From Candidatus Manganitrophaceae bacterium (GTDB lineage Bacteria > Nitrospirota > Nitrospiria > SBBL01 > Manganitrophaceae), in assembly GCA_016200325.1 (NCBI GenBank), contig JACQEZ010000020.1, forward strand, positions 62,001 to 126,000: DNA of 64,000 bases, written 5' to 3'. This document shows positions 26,066 to 35,315 of this stretch, one piece after another; the first letter of the stretch is position 1, and every line of letters begins with the position of its first letter. The position numbers were made by a program, and so were the translations under genes. The notes under the pieces were generated by a model. The model was not told the origin of the DNA. It was given only the letters and a program-made list of their open reading frames with translations, and ran no database searches.

Positions 26066-26962
26066 ATGGTTTCTACAACGCTTTATCAAGATCTTGTTCA
26101 GAAAATTTCCATTCACTTAAACTCTCTTCCGGATAAACCGGAAGAAACGCCCGACTATATCGTGCGTGCCCTGTGGCATATGGCCGCCGGTGTTCCGATG
26201 TCGATTCAGCGCGCCAGCGAGGTCCCGCTTCCGGAGCTCGACGATCTTGCGGCGGCAAAGCTACACGAGTTGGTGGCGCAGCGAGAGGCCGGGGTTCCTG
26301 TTGCGTATCTGACGGGGCGGCAGCGTTTCATGGGGTTAGAGTTGCTTGTGAACCGCGGCTCCTTAATCCCACGTAAGGAGACCGAACTTCTCGGTCAGTC
26401 CGCTGTGGAGATATTGCGCCGGCTGGCCAATCTACGAAATGATGTTACGGCGATTGATATCTGCACCGGCTCCGGCAACTTGGCGGTCGCGCTGGCTCAT
26501 TATGTGCCGCAAGCGCGTCTCTATGCCTCGGACCTTTCCCATGAAGCGGTCGAACTCGCCAGACAAAATGTTTGGCACCTCGGACTGGAAGGAAGGATGG
26601 AGGTATGGGAGGGAGACCTTTTGGCCCCCTTTGAAAGTGAGTTGTTCTATGGAAAGCTGGATCTGATTACCTGCAACCCTCCCTATATCTCCAGCCGAAA
26701 AGTCGATACCATGCCGGAAGAGATCATCGACCATGAGCCGAGGATGGCGTTTGACGGGGGTCCCTTTGGAATTAAGATCGTCAACCGTTTTATCCAAGAG
26801 GCGCCACGCTTCCTTCGGAAGGAGGGCTGGATTGCTTTTGAGGTCGGTTTGGGCCAAGGTCCGGCGATTCTGCAGCGGCTGGAGCGGAATGAAAAGTTTC
26901 GCCAGACCTATCCTATCACCGACAGCGCGGGGAACATTCGGGGGGTGATGGCTTCTATTTAA
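26066..26962 (+). CDS. HemK/PrmC-family N5-glutamine methyltransferase
   Basis: 298 residues from the ATG at 26066 (a TTG at 26018 is also in frame; neither has a strong ribosome binding site). The N-terminal helical domain leads to the family stretch GVPVAYLTGRQRFMGLEL and LIPRKETELL. The SAM-binding motif I is AIDICTGSGNLAVALAH, and the catalytic NPPY motif is TCNPPYIS. PrmC methylates the GGQ glutamine of peptide-chain release factors. The usual neighbour prfA is absent, so a different protein substrate cannot be excluded. Confidence 0.85.
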   Translation: MVSTTLYQDLVQKISIHLNSLPDKPEETPDYIVRALWHMAAGVPMSIQRASEVPLPELDDLAAAKLHELVAQREAGVPVAYLTGRQRFMGLELLVNRGSLIPRKETELLGQSAVEILRRLANLRNDVTAIDICTGSGNLAVALAHYVPQARLYASDLSHEAVELARQNVWHLGLEGRMEVWEGDLLAPFESELFYGKLDLITCNPPYISSRKVDTMPEEIIDHEPRMAFDGGPFGIKIVNRFIQEAPRFLRKEGWIAFEVGLGQGPAILQRLERNEKFRQTYPITDSAGNIRGVMASI

Positions 26963-27052
26963 GTCGCACTCATCCGCGAACTCTCTCAATCTGAATTTTA
27001 GAACGTTCTCAAGAAAGCCTTTCCAAGTCGTAAAAATCTTCCAGTCTTCCTC

Positions 27053-27355
27053 TCAGCCGGTCCATTCAATCTCGACCGTCAGTCCGATCTGTTGCAGAAC
27101 AGCGGCGACATGTTCACAGCGCTCGAGCAGACCGGTATAACAGACTGCACGTCCCTTCAAATGGGCTTCCAGGGTAATCTCGACGGCTCTCTCCAGCGCA
27201 ACCCCGGTCGCCTTTTGAACCTGAAGAATCACCTCATCAAAACTGTGCAGATCATCGTTATAGAGGATCACATTCCAAGGGAGCTCTTCTTCGACCTCGT
27301 TTTTAGCGTCTGAAATTGTCTCGACCTCAGGAAGGTCAAGAACCTCCGTGCTCAT
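27053..27355 (-). CDS. clpS: ATP-dependent Clp protease adaptor ClpS
   Basis: 100 residues. The core [18 protein letters not shown] and [20 protein letters not shown] are the ClpS signature, including the N-degron pocket region. It delivers N-end-rule substrates to ClpA/ClpC. GGGAG lies four bases before the ATG at 27355, which is chosen over the in-frame start at 27370. The first 20 bases overlap the end of the upstream thioredoxin-domain gene, so the pair is translationally coupled. No clpA is in the window. Confidence 0.93.
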   Translation of the reverse strand: MSTEVLDLPEVETISDAKNEVEEELPWNVILYNDDLHSFDEVILQVQKATGVALERAVEITLEAHLKGRAVCYTGLLERCEHVAAVLQQIGLTVEIEWTG

Positions 27356-29435
27356 GCGACTCCCTTGCAACGAGTTGCTCTCGGATCACCTTCCACTCGG
27401 TCAGCGGCGGAGAGCAGGTGAACTGGTGGCAGAGGTAAACGGTCGGCTTGTTGTTCAACATCTTTTTCCCTTTTACCGGGTCGGGGAGAGGAGTCCCTTC
27501 CGGCTGATTCGGATCGACCCGGAAGAGGACCTTGTTCGGAAGATAAAGCTGAGCGAGATTCGAGATAAGCCGTTCCGTTTCACCGTCGTTTGCCGGGCCG
27601 ATCACGACAATTTCCTTCGGTTGTCGAAGATAGAAATCGGCGGCGCCAATCATGCTGCCGGTCGCAAAAACGTTTTCCTCCATCGATGCTGCGAAGAGAC
27701 GAATTGTCTTCTCCCCCTTTTCATGGTAGGAGCGATCTCCCGTAATATGGAAGAGCCGAAGGAGGGCCTGTGCGGCGACGGCATTTCCCGAAGGGATCGA
27801 TTGATCGGTGGCCGACTTGTAGCGGGCGATCAGAGACTCGTGATCTGTTGAAGTGAAGAAAAATCCTCCCGCCGCGTCATCCCAAAATTGATCGATCAGC
27901 CGGCCGATTAAACGCTCTGCCCGGTCAAGGTAAACCAGATTGCCGGTTGCTTCATAAAGATCAAGCGATGCGTCTATAAAGAAGGCATAGTCGTCGAGAT
28001 AGCCGTTGAGCTTTGCGATGCCATCTTTAAATGTCCGGAGGAGCCGTCCGTCTTGATAAAGGCGGTTCCAGATGAAATCGGCCGCTTTCGCCGCTGCGAC
28101 CAGATAGCGTTCGTTTCGGGTGACGTTGTATCCCTGGACGAGGGCGCCGATCATCAAACCGTTCCAACTGGTCAAAATCTTTTCGTCGCGAAAGGGTTTC
28201 GGACGTTTCTCCCGCTCGACGAAGAGTTTCTTCTTGGCATCGGCAACCATCTGCTCGAGTTCCTCGGTCGTTTTCCCGATCTCCTTTGCGAGAGGGTCGA
28301 TCGGCTGACTGATATGGAGGATGCTCTTCCCTTCAAAGTTTCCCGCAGGGGTCACGCCGAAATGACGGCAGAGAACGGTTCCAATCTCCTCTCCGACGAT
28401 CGCTTGGATCTCCTGCGGCGTCCAGACGAAGAATTTTCCTTCCTCTCCTTCGCTGTCGGCATCTTGTGTGGAGTAAAAGGCGCCGTTTGGATCGGTCATC
28501 TCGCGGAGGACATATTGGAGGATCTCCTCGCCGATTTGGCGATAGAAAGCCTGGCCGGTGGCCTGATAAGTGGCGAAGTAGAGGCGGGCGAGCTGCGCGT
28601 TGTCATAGAGCATCTTTTCGAAATGGGGGACCAGCCATCGGTCGTCCGTAGAGTAGCGATGGAAGCCGCCGCCGAGCTGGTCGTAGATTCCCCCCCAGGC
28701 CATCTTTCCAAGGGTGTAGGTCACCATCGTCCGGTAGCTTTCCTCGCCGCTCTCTTGATAGCGGCGGAGGAAGAGATGATACGCAGGGGTGTTCGGAAAC
28801 TTCGGCGATCCCCCAAATCCGCCATGTCGGGTGTCGAATATCTGTCCCAGGCTCTCGGCCGCCCCCTGCAGGAGGTGCCGATCGATCTCCTTGCCGCTCG
28901 CTGCCGCCTCGCCTCCCGACGTCGCGCTGAGCGTCTGCTGAACCTCTCCGGCCGTCTTCAAAATCTCATCCTGTTTCTCGCGGTAGGTATTTGAAACAAT
29001 CTCCAGGAGCTTTGGAAAACCGGGAAGGCCATATCGGTCTTCCGGCGGAAAGTAAGTCCCGCCGTAGAAGGGGACCTTCTCAGGGGTGAGAAACATCGTC
29101 AGCGGCCAGCCTCCGCCTCGGCGAATGAACAGCTGAACGGCGTTCTGATAGATCTGATCGAGGTCCGGCCGCTCTTCGCGGTCGACTTTTATATTAACGA
29201 ACTGCTCATTCATGACCTGAGCGGTTTCTTCATCTTCAAACGACTCGTGCGCCATGACATGGCACCAGTGACAAGCCGAATATCCGATCGAGAGGAGGAT
29301 CGGTTTATTTTCCGCTTTTGCCTTCTCGAGTGCCTCTTCACCCCAGGCGTACCAATCGACCGGATTGTGCGCATGCTGGAGAAGGTAGGGACTGGTCTCA
29401 TGGATTAAACGATTGGTGTGCTTGGGTTGTTCCAT
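27336..29435 (-). CDS. Thioredoxin-domain protein of the YyaL/SPATA20 family (DUF255)
   Basis: 699 residues, the usual length. The N-terminal DUF255 thioredoxin-like domain has [21 protein letters not shown] and [20 protein letters not shown] with a CHWC redox-type pair. The rest is an (alpha/alpha)6 barrel of the glycosidase/epimerase superfamily ([58 protein letters not shown]). The biochemical function is not settled for the family. AAGGAAG precedes the ATG. It is the first gene of a two-gene unit with clpS. Confidence 0.93.
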   Translation of the reverse strand: MEQPKHTNRLIHETSPYLLQHAHNPVDWYAWGEEALEKAKAENKPILLSIGYSACHWCHVMAHESFEDEETAQVMNEQFVNIKVDREERPDLDQIYQNAVQLFIRRGGGWPLTMFLTPEKVPFYGGTYFPPEDRYGLPGFPKLLEIVSNTYREKQDEILKTAGEVQQTLSATSGGEAAASGKEIDRHLLQGAAESLGQIFDTRHGGFGGSPKFPNTPAYHLFLRRYQESGEESYRTMVTYTLGKMAWGGIYDQLGGGFHRYSTDDRWLVPHFEKMLYDNAQLARLYFATYQATGQAFYRQIGEEILQYVLREMTDPNGAFYSTQDADSEGEEGKFFVWTPQEIQAIVGEEIGTVLCRHFGVTPAGNFEGKSILHISQPIDPLAKEIGKTTEELEQMVADAKKKLFVEREKRPKPFRDEKILTSWNGLMIGALVQGYNVTRNERYLVAAAKAADFIWNRLYQDGRLLRTFKDGIAKLNGYLDDYAFFIDASLDLYEATGNLVYLDRAERLIGRLIDQFWDDAAGGFFFTSTDHESLIARYKSATDQSIPSGNAVAAQALLRLFHITGDRSYHEKGEKTIRLFAASMEENVFATGSMIGAADFYLRQPKEIVVIGPANDGETERLISNLAQLYLPNKVLFRVDPNQPEGTPLPDPVKGKKMLNNKPTVYLCHQFTCSPPLTEWKVIREQLVARESHEHGGS

Positions 29436-29471
29436 AAAGACTTCCTTTCAGACGAGAGGTACGCTTTTCAC

Positions 29472-29501
29472 ATATTAAAACGCCTTGGATTCATTTGTAA
29501 A
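29472..29501 (-). promoter_or_regulatory. Promoter of the YyaL-clpS unit
   Basis: On the minus strand TTTACA (29496-29501), 18-base spacer, TAATAT (29472-29477). The leader would be about 30 bases and carries AAGGAAG. Confidence 0.55.
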
Positions 29502-29575
29502 TAGAAATGGTGGCGATGGCAAGTAAAGCCATTATTCTCAGGGCAGAGCGGTTATCCTAAAGGAATATCTCTTCC

Positions 29576-29604
29576 TTGACAGGTCTCTAAACCTCGATTA
29601 CCTT
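29576..29604 (+). promoter_or_regulatory. Promoter of the RskA-like gene
   Basis: A perfect TTGACA, 17-base spacer, TACCTT. The leader of about 33 bases carries AAGGAGG before the ATG at 29644. Confidence 0.65.
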
Positions 29605-29643
29605 TTACTCTAAACTCTTTAACGGAGCTAAAGGAGGCGGGGG

Positions 29644-30528
29644 ATGGATCACCTTGATGTGGAAGGGGAGACGCAGGTCGGCGTGGTTGGAGAGGTCGAT
29701 CCTCAGAAAACGATTCCGGAGAAAATCCCTTCAAAACCAAAGGAAAAAGGAAAGCCTGGATCGCGCCTTGTCTGGCTCGTTCCTGCTTTCATCCTGGCGC
29801 TGATTTCGCTGGGGGCGCTTCAGTATTATCAATCCCAGCAGGAGCTCGATGGTTTGCGACACCTCAACCGAGGCTTGCGATCTGAAAACGATGCGAAGGA
29901 GAAGATGATTGCAGCGCTCGGCAAAGAGGTCAAGGGGCGCGACGAGATGCTTCTACAGACGAAAGCGGAGGCGAGTCAATTTAAAAATCAGATGGAGACG
30001 ATGCGACTGGCTTTAATGGATCGGGATGGACAGATTCTTCGTCTTCAACAGATCTCCGATTTTCGAATCAAGCTTCCGAAGAAAGTACGTGATCTCCAGA
30101 CGCAGCTCGTTCAGAAGCAGATTGAAAACGTCTCTCTTCAGAAAATGGTTTCAGACCAAGCAGAATGGCTGCGGACGCTCTCCGCTTCATCGGCCAAGAT
30201 CGTTCGGATGGCCGGCCCGAGAGAAGGAGGACCCGTCGGTGGATTTGTGGCGTTTGATCCGAGCAAGCAGGCCGCCGTTTTTTACGGGTTCGGTTTGTCG
30301 CGGCCGCCTGCAGGAAAGGTTTACCAACTTTGGGCGATCGGCAATGCGCCGGTGAGCGCCGGCCTCTTTCAGCCGTCGGGGGATCGGACCGCACTCGTAA
30401 AGACCCCGAAGCTGCCGACCGCAGAGGGAATCAAGCAATTCTCAATCACAGTTGAACCGATTGGAGGGAGTCGCCAGCCGACCGGACCGGTGACTTTCAG
30501 CGGGACGATTGGGGTGTCTCCTTCCTAA
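29644..30528 (+). CDS. RskA-like (anti-sigma-K C-terminal domain) membrane protein
   Basis: 294 residues. A cytoplasmic N-terminal tail of about 40 residues precedes a single membrane helix (LVWLVPAFILALISLGALQYY). A long coiled coil follows (about 62-175), and then an RskA-type C-terminal beta domain (about 200-294: AAVFYGFGLSRPPAGKVYQL, WAIGNAPVSAGLF, FSITVEPIGGSRQPTGPVTF). In true anti-sigma factors the N-terminal tail binds the sigma factor, but here it lacks a zinc finger and no sigma gene is adjacent. The last 32 bases overlap the end of the convergent thioredoxin gene. Confidence 0.75.
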   Translation: MDHLDVEGETQVGVVGEVDPQKTIPEKIPSKPKEKGKPGSRLVWLVPAFILALISLGALQYYQSQQELDGLRHLNRGLRSENDAKEKMIAALGKEVKGRDEMLLQTKAEASQFKNQMETMRLALMDRDGQILRLQQISDFRIKLPKKVRDLQTQLVQKQIENVSLQKMVSDQAEWLRTLSASSAKIVRMAGPREGGPVGGFVAFDPSKQAAVFYGFGLSRPPAGKVYQLWAIGNAPVSAGLFQPSGDRTALVKTPKLPTAEGIKQFSITVEPIGGSRQPTGPVTFSGTIGVSPS

Positions 30529-30901
30529 TTTGGGAGGAGCGCGATTCATCGGTTTTATCTTCTTCTCTTTCGATCGTTTTCGGTCGGAGGGCTTTCTCAA
30601 TGGCCGACTGGATGACGCTCTTCTTCCCAAGGCCGCCAATGAACTGGACGAATTTTCCTTTTGAAAAGAAGGCAAGCGTCGGAAGGCTGGAGATTTCATA
30701 TTCAGCCGGGATTTGATAATTTTCTGTGACATCCATCTTGTAAATCGCGATCTCTTCCCCCTGCTCCTCAGAAAGCTGATCGAGCTCATATAAAAGCACC
30801 TTGCAGTTCCTGCAGGTCGGAGACCAAAACGCCACCAGCACCGGGACGGAGCTGGTTTCAATCATTTGATCAAAAGAACGATCGGTTATCTCGGGAATCA
30901 C
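30497..30901 (-). CDS. Thioredoxin family protein with CRNC active site
   Basis: 134 residues. The thioredoxin fold is clear: VPVLVAFWSPTCRNCKVLLY, IYKMDVTENYQIPAEYEISS, cis-Pro in LPTLAFFSKG and a C-terminal GGLGKKSVIQSAIE helix. The active site is C-R-N-C rather than C-G-P-C, so the redox potential or partner likely differs. There is no signal peptide, so it acts in the cytoplasm. AGGGAG lies about ten bases before the ATG. The 3' end overlaps the convergent RskA-like gene by 32 bases. Confidence 0.85.
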   Translation of the reverse strand: MIPEITDRSFDQMIETSSVPVLVAFWSPTCRNCKVLLYELDQLSEEQGEEIAIYKMDVTENYQIPAEYEISSLPTLAFFSKGKFVQFIGGLGKKSVIQSAIEKALRPKTIEREEDKTDESRSSQIRKETPQSSR

Positions 30902-31005
30902 CGTGTATCTCCCTTTATGCAGAGTGGCAATTCGTTACGTCCAATGATATACTCCCTCCCGCTGATTGCATCCCATTCGCATTCATAGATTAGAAAGGAT
31001 TCGAT

Positions 31006-31236
31006 ATGGATCGTCCCAAGATTATCGGAATGAAGGAGATGAATGCCATTTTTGGTGTCACCGACCGGCTTGGTATTTCGCGCGAGGCGATCGTCGTTCC
31101 GCTCGGACCCCAATCTCCGGGTCGGATTCGCTCACTCCCGAACGGAAAGTTTGAGATTACGGTTGATGCCGATCAGCCGATCGAAACGTGGCTGCCGACG
31201 TTAGAGAAAGAGCTGCTCAGCCTCCTGGACGGATAA
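31006..31236 (+). CDS. Small conserved-looking hypothetical protein
   Basis: 76 residues. AAAGGA lies about seven bases before the ATG. The sequence (MKEMNAIFGVTDRLGISREA, SLPNGKFEITVDADQPIETW, LPTLEKELLSLLDG) looks like a small alpha-beta domain and has balanced composition. I do not recognise the family. It is cytoplasmic by prediction and lies between two minus-strand genes. Confidence 0.55.
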   Translation: MDRPKIIGMKEMNAIFGVTDRLGISREAIVVPLGPQSPGRIRSLPNGKFEITVDADQPIETWLPTLEKELLSLLDG

Positions 31237-31252
31237 TCTTCTGCCGGAGGGT

Positions 31253-31735
31253 TTACCCTTCATTCACGCTCGGCCTGAGTTTGGCTTGAAAATATTTCTC
31301 GCCGGTTGCAGTCAGATACCAGGTCTTCATCCCCCCTTGTTTTTGATTTCCCTCCGCGAGCCAACCGTTTCGAGCGCAGCCGGCCAAAACATCGGAGAGG
31401 TTCTTCGGTTTTTCTGCGCGGCACTTGGCGAGACGGTCGGCGATATCCTGGATGGTAAAAAGCGGCAGTTTCTCGCCATGGAGGAGATGGTAAGCAATCG
31501 TTACGACGGCGTCGGTATAGGCCCTCGGATGTACTGCCGAAAAGAACTCATTAATCGGGGGAAGTGAAGTGGGTTGTAGATTCGACCGCGGTTGTGGTCT
31601 CTCCCCCAGGTCTGTCCCCTGTCGAAGAAGCTCTTTTAAGAGGATCTCAAAAGCGATTGCGCGATAGGGCTCCTCGAACTCTTGGACGCAATCAATTGCT
31701 TGCCGAATACTGGTTTTAATCTTCTCGTTTTCCAA
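31253..31735 (-). CDS. Hypothetical protein with winged-helix-like C-terminus
   Basis: 160 residues from a TTG with AGGGAG about seven bases upstream. The C-terminal half (IQDIADRLAKCRAEKPKNLS, VLAGCARNGWLAEG, GMKTWYLTATGEKYF) fits a winged-helix DNA-binding fold: helix, recognition helix, then a beta wing. The N-terminal half is helical. A perfect TATAAT sits at 31763-31768 on this strand, without a good -35. The gene is divergent from ligD across 280 A+T-rich bases. A regulatory role is possible but not shown. Confidence 0.55.
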   Translation of the reverse strand: MENEKIKTSIRQAIDCVQEFEEPYRAIAFEILLKELLRQGTDLGERPQPRSNLQPTSLPPINEFFSAVHPRAYTDAVVTIAYHLLHGEKLPLFTIQDIADRLAKCRAEKPKNLSDVLAGCARNGWLAEGNQKQGGMKTWYLTATGEKYFQAKLRPSVNEG

Positions 31736-31976
31736 AGAGGCTCCCTGCCACGCAACCAGCTCATTATATATGATTCGGCCGTTAAATCACTAAGAAAAAT
31801 GCGTTCTCGGCACCCGATTCATCGATTAAAATTTGTGTGAACCTGTGACTCAACCTCTTCCATTTTAATCTATTATATCTGAAGATCTCCTTTCTTATCA
31901 ATCCATTGTGTTGCTAGTTTATTTTCCTAGTCCTTCCTAGATAAATACTCCATTGGTACTATATACCGCGCGGCAC

Positions 31977-32006
31977 TTGATCTTCGTTCCCTCTTCATTC
32001 TAGGAT
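31977..32006 (+). promoter_or_regulatory. Promoter of ligD-ku overlapping an inverted repeat
   Basis: TTGATC, 18-base spacer, TAGGAT. The -10 ends nine bases before the ATG at 32016. The AGGA inside the -10 could also act as a weak ribosome binding site if transcription began further upstream. Confidence 0.45.
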
Positions 32007-32022
32007 AAAACTAGAATGAAGA
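31992..32022. repeat. Perfect 12-bp inverted repeat over the ligD start codon
   Basis: TCTTCATTCTAG (31992-32003) and CTAGAATGAAGA (32011-32022) are exact reverse complements, separated by GATAAAA. The repeat covers the -10 element and the ATG, so it could be an operator for a dimeric repressor or an mRNA hairpin that hides the start codon. Confidence 0.8.
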
Positions 32023-34493
32023 AACGGAATCCACTTCTTACATACCAACAAAAGCGAAATTTCTCCGCGACTCCGGAGCCCTCGGGAGCCGTCTCCTCTA
32101 AACGCAAACGCGCGGTTTTAGGGAATCGGTTTTCGATTCAAGAGCACCATGCCAGACGGCTCCATTACGACCTCCGCTTGGAGATGGAGGGGGTGCTGAA
32201 GTCATGGGCGATGCCGAAAGGCCTCCCCGAATCGGAGCAGGAGAGGCGTTTGGCCGTCCGTACGGAGGACCATCCGCTCGACTATATCGACTTCGAGGGG
32301 ATCATCCCAGAAGGAAATTATGGCGGCGGGAAGGTGGTCCTCTGGGAACTCGGAACCTACCGGATTCTCTCCGGCGATTTGAACAAGGGAAAGTTGACCT
32401 TCGCCCTCTCGGGCCGTCGGCATCATGGCCAGTACACGTTGGTTCGCACGGAGCGGAAGGGAGAGAAGGAGGCTTGGCTCATCATGAAGACCGGATCGCC
32501 GCTGCCGAGCGGGGAGGACCGAATCCCTTCTCCTTTCGCTCCGATGCGGGCCGCTCTCGGTGATGCCCCTTTTACCGGGTCGGACTGGTTCTTCGAGGAG
32601 AAATGGGACGGCGTCCGCGCCGTGGCAAGGCTGATTCGGAGAGGGAACAAAGTCCAAATCGACCTTTGGGGGAGAAACCTCTCCCGGTTTGAGTCGCACT
32701 ATCCCGAGGTCATTGAGGGGCTGCGCGCGTTAATGGACACACATGATTCAATCAATTCGCTGATCCTCGACGGCGAGATCGTGGCGCCGGATGAAAACGG
32801 CCAGCCCTCTTTTCAGCGGCTCCAGCACCGGATCCATTTGACCGACCCCCGCGAAATTGAGGTCGCGCGCAATCAGATCCCGGTGACTTATCTTCTCTTT
32901 GACCTTTTATACGTCAATGGAAAGTCTTTAACAGACGCGCCGCTTCTTTATCGAAGGGAACTTCTCGACGCCATATCACTCCCGGCGTCGATTCGGTTAA
33001 GCACGTTCCATCCGGACGGAATGGCTCTTTTCGATGCGCTCCGGAAAAAGGGTGGGGAGGGAATCGTCGCAAAGAGAAAGGAGAGCCGCTATATTTCCGG
33101 GAGACGGAGCCGAGAATGGATCAAGGTCAAGATCGTCCAGGAGCTCGATTGTGTCGTCGCCGGTTGGACCGAAGGGCGTGGAAACAGGTCACACACCATC
33201 GGCGCACTCCTGCTCGGACTCTATGAGGGAAAAAGGCTCAAATACATCGCCCATACCGGAAGTGGTTTTGACGGTGAGATGCTGCGATATGTTGAAACAA
33301 CATTATGCTCTCTCGAAATCGACCGATGTCCATTCGACTCCCGTCCGAAAACCAACGCCCGCGCCCACTGGGCGGCGCCGCGGCTGGTCGCCCGGGTGAA
33401 ATTTACCAACTGGACCGACGACCGCCACCTTCGCGCGCCGATCTTCCTCGGGCTTCGTGATGACGTCACGCCGGAAGAGTGCCGCTTTGAGCAGAGCGTC
33501 ACGCCGGAAGTGATTTCCTCCGAGGAAAAAGAAAAGCGCAAGGAGGCGATCTGGATCGGCGAGCGGGTGGCTGTTCAGTTCGAGGGGAATCGACTGGAGA
33601 TGAGCCACCTCGAAAACCGCTTCTGGCCGGAGCGCGGTTACACCAAAGCTCACCTCATCGATTACTATGTGCAGGTCGCTCCCTTCCTCCTCCCTCATTT
33701 GGCCGACCGGCCGCTCACATTGATTCGGTTTCCCGAGGGAATCGAAGGAGCGTCCTTTTATCAGAAAGATTGGAAAGAGGAGGCGCCTCCCTGGGTGAAG
33801 CGGGTGACGATTGAGACGGAAGAGGAAACGATGCGGAGGATGGTCGTCTGCAACAATGCGTCGACCCTTGTCTGGCTTGCCAATCTCGGCAACATTGAGC
33901 TTCACCCCTCTTACAGTCGGATCGATACCGGGGTGGAGGGGTTCGAGCGACCTGATTTTATCGTCTTCGATATCGACCCTCCCAAACCGGAGAAAGGGGT
34001 TCTCTGGGATCGATTCGTTCAGGCGGCGGAGGTCGCCCTCTGGGTCAAGGAGGTCCTGGATCGCCTTGGTCTGCACGGTTATCTCAAGACGACGGGGAAG
34101 ACGGGCTTACACTGTTTTGTGCCGATCATTCGAAAATACACATATGATCAGACACGCCAGTTTGCTCGGATCATTGCCGAACAGATTCAGGCGGAGCATC
34201 CGAGGCGGGTGACCACCGCTTGGCAGAAGAGAAAACGGGAAGAGAAGGTGCTCGTCGATTTTAATCAAAATGCCAGGGGAAAGACGCTTGCGTCGATCTA
34301 CTCGCCGCGCGCCGTGCCGGAGGCGACCGTGTCGGTTCCGATCGCCTGGGAGGAGCTTCCGAAGATCGATCCGCGTGACTTCACGCTGGAGACGGCGGCC
34401 GACCGAGTCAAGATAATGGGAGATCTTTGGGTGGGGATCCTCGATTCACCGCAAGATCCTCAAAAGGTTCTTAATCGGCTTCATCATATATAA
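32016..34493 (+). CDS. ligD: Multifunctional DNA ligase D (phosphoesterase-ligase-polymerase)
   Basis: 825 residues with all three activities. An N-terminal 3'-phosphoesterase domain (about 1-160; RFSIQEHHARRLHYDLRLEM, DFEGIIPEGNYGGG) is followed by the ATP-dependent ligase (about 185-490; EEKWDGVRAVARL with catalytic Lys196, LDGEIVAPD, EGIVAKRKESRY). Then comes the archaeo-eukaryotic primase-type polymerase (about 520-825; NRFWPERGYTKAHLIDYYVQ, FDIDPP metal site, TTGKTGLHCFVPI). It repairs double-strand breaks with Ku by non-homologous end joining. ku starts 14 bases downstream. Confidence 0.97.
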   Translation: MKKRNPLLTYQQKRNFSATPEPSGAVSSKRKRAVLGNRFSIQEHHARRLHYDLRLEMEGVLKSWAMPKGLPESEQERRLAVRTEDHPLDYIDFEGIIPEGNYGGGKVVLWELGTYRILSGDLNKGKLTFALSGRRHHGQYTLVRTERKGEKEAWLIMKTGSPLPSGEDRIPSPFAPMRAALGDAPFTGSDWFFEEKWDGVRAVARLIRRGNKVQIDLWGRNLSRFESHYPEVIEGLRALMDTHDSINSLILDGEIVAPDENGQPSFQRLQHRIHLTDPREIEVARNQIPVTYLLFDLLYVNGKSLTDAPLLYRRELLDAISLPASIRLSTFHPDGMALFDALRKKGGEGIVAKRKESRYISGRRSREWIKVKIVQELDCVVAGWTEGRGNRSHTIGALLLGLYEGKRLKYIAHTGSGFDGEMLRYVETTLCSLEIDRCPFDSRPKTNARAHWAAPRLVARVKFTNWTDDRHLRAPIFLGLRDDVTPEECRFEQSVTPEVISSEEKEKRKEAIWIGERVAVQFEGNRLEMSHLENRFWPERGYTKAHLIDYYVQVAPFLLPHLADRPLTLIRFPEGIEGASFYQKDWKEEAPPWVKRVTIETEEETMRRMVVCNNASTLVWLANLGNIELHPSYSRIDTGVEGFERPDFIVFDIDPPKPEKGVLWDRFVQAAEVALWVKEVLDRLGLHGYLKTTGKTGLHCFVPIIRKYTYDQTRQFARIIAEQIQAEHPRRVTTAWQKRKREEKVLVDFNQNARGKTLASIYSPRAVPEATVSVPIAWEELPKIDPRDFTLETAADRVKIMGDLWVGILDSPQDPQKVLNRLHHI

Positions 34494-34507
34494 CCAAAGG
34501 GGAGACC

Positions 34508-35311
34508 ATGGCACCACGTTCTTTTTGGAAAGGCTCGATTACCTTCGGATTAGTCAATATCCCGGTGAAACTCTACACCGCGACGGAGGACCGTCCGATT
34601 AAGTTTCATCTCCTCCACAAGGAATGTAATAATCGGATTCAGTATAAGAAATATTGTCCGAATTGCCGCCGGGAAGTCTCTCAGGAGGAGCTTGTTCGCG
34701 CCTACCCTTATTCCAAGGATCAATTTGTTATTTTGGAAGATGCAGACTTTGAAAAAGCTGATGAAACGCTTTCCCGGACGATTGAGATTATTAACTTTGT
34801 CACCTTCCAGGAGGTCGATCCGATCTACTACGATCGCGCTTATTACGTGGTGCCGGAAGAGGCGAGCGCCAAGGCGTATCTTCTCCTCCGGGAGGGGATG
34901 AAGAAAACCGGCCAGGCAGCGATCGGCCAGCTGGCGCTTCGAGAGAAAGGGCATCTCGCCCTTCTTCGACCGCTGGGCGACGCCATCGGTTTGGAGACTC
35001 TCTATTATCCGGAGTCGATCCGCACGGTTGAAACATTATCGAAAGAGATCCCGTCGAAGGTCGATCTGAAGCCGAAAGAACTCGATATGGCGATCGAGCT
35101 GATGAAGCAGCTGTCGGTGTCGTTTGATCCAAAGGCCTATCGCGATACTTATCGAGAGAAGCTGATGGAGGTGATTCATAACAAGATTGAAGGAAGGGAA
35201 ATTACCGTGACCCATCCGACCAAAGCGCCCACCCTTGATTTGACCGAAGCGCTCAAGGCGAGTTTGGCCCGGACCCGCGAACGGCCGAAAGCAAAGCGGA
35301 AGACTGCGTGA
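34508..35311 (+). CDS. ku: Non-homologous end-joining protein Ku
   Basis: 267 residues. The signature RSFWKGSITFGLVNIPVKLYTATE opens the protein. A CxxC-containing insert (YKKYCPNCRREV) and the core DPIYYDRAYYVVPEEASAKAYLLLREGM follow, ending in a short basic tail (RTRERPKAKRKTA). Ku homodimers encircle DNA ends and recruit LigD. AGGGGAGA precedes the ATG. It forms an operon with ligD and converges with the HAD phosphatase gene, four bases away. Confidence 0.97.
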   Translation: MAPRSFWKGSITFGLVNIPVKLYTATEDRPIKFHLLHKECNNRIQYKKYCPNCRREVSQEELVRAYPYSKDQFVILEDADFEKADETLSRTIEIINFVTFQEVDPIYYDRAYYVVPEEASAKAYLLLREGMKKTGQAAIGQLALREKGHLALLRPLGDAIGLETLYYPESIRTVETLSKEIPSKVDLKPKELDMAIELMKQLSVSFDPKAYRDTYREKLMEVIHNKIEGREITVTHPTKAPTLDLTEALKASLARTRERPKAKRKTA

Positions 35312-35315
35312 GCTG

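Noticed and set aside
28053-28994. 313-residue open frame on the plus strand
   Set aside because: It lies wholly antisense to the well-supported YyaL-type gene, and its composition mirrors that coding strand.
30898-31113. 71-residue minus-strand frame
   Set aside because: It overlaps the small plus-strand gene at 31006-31236, which has a ribosome binding site, and shows no protein-like pattern.
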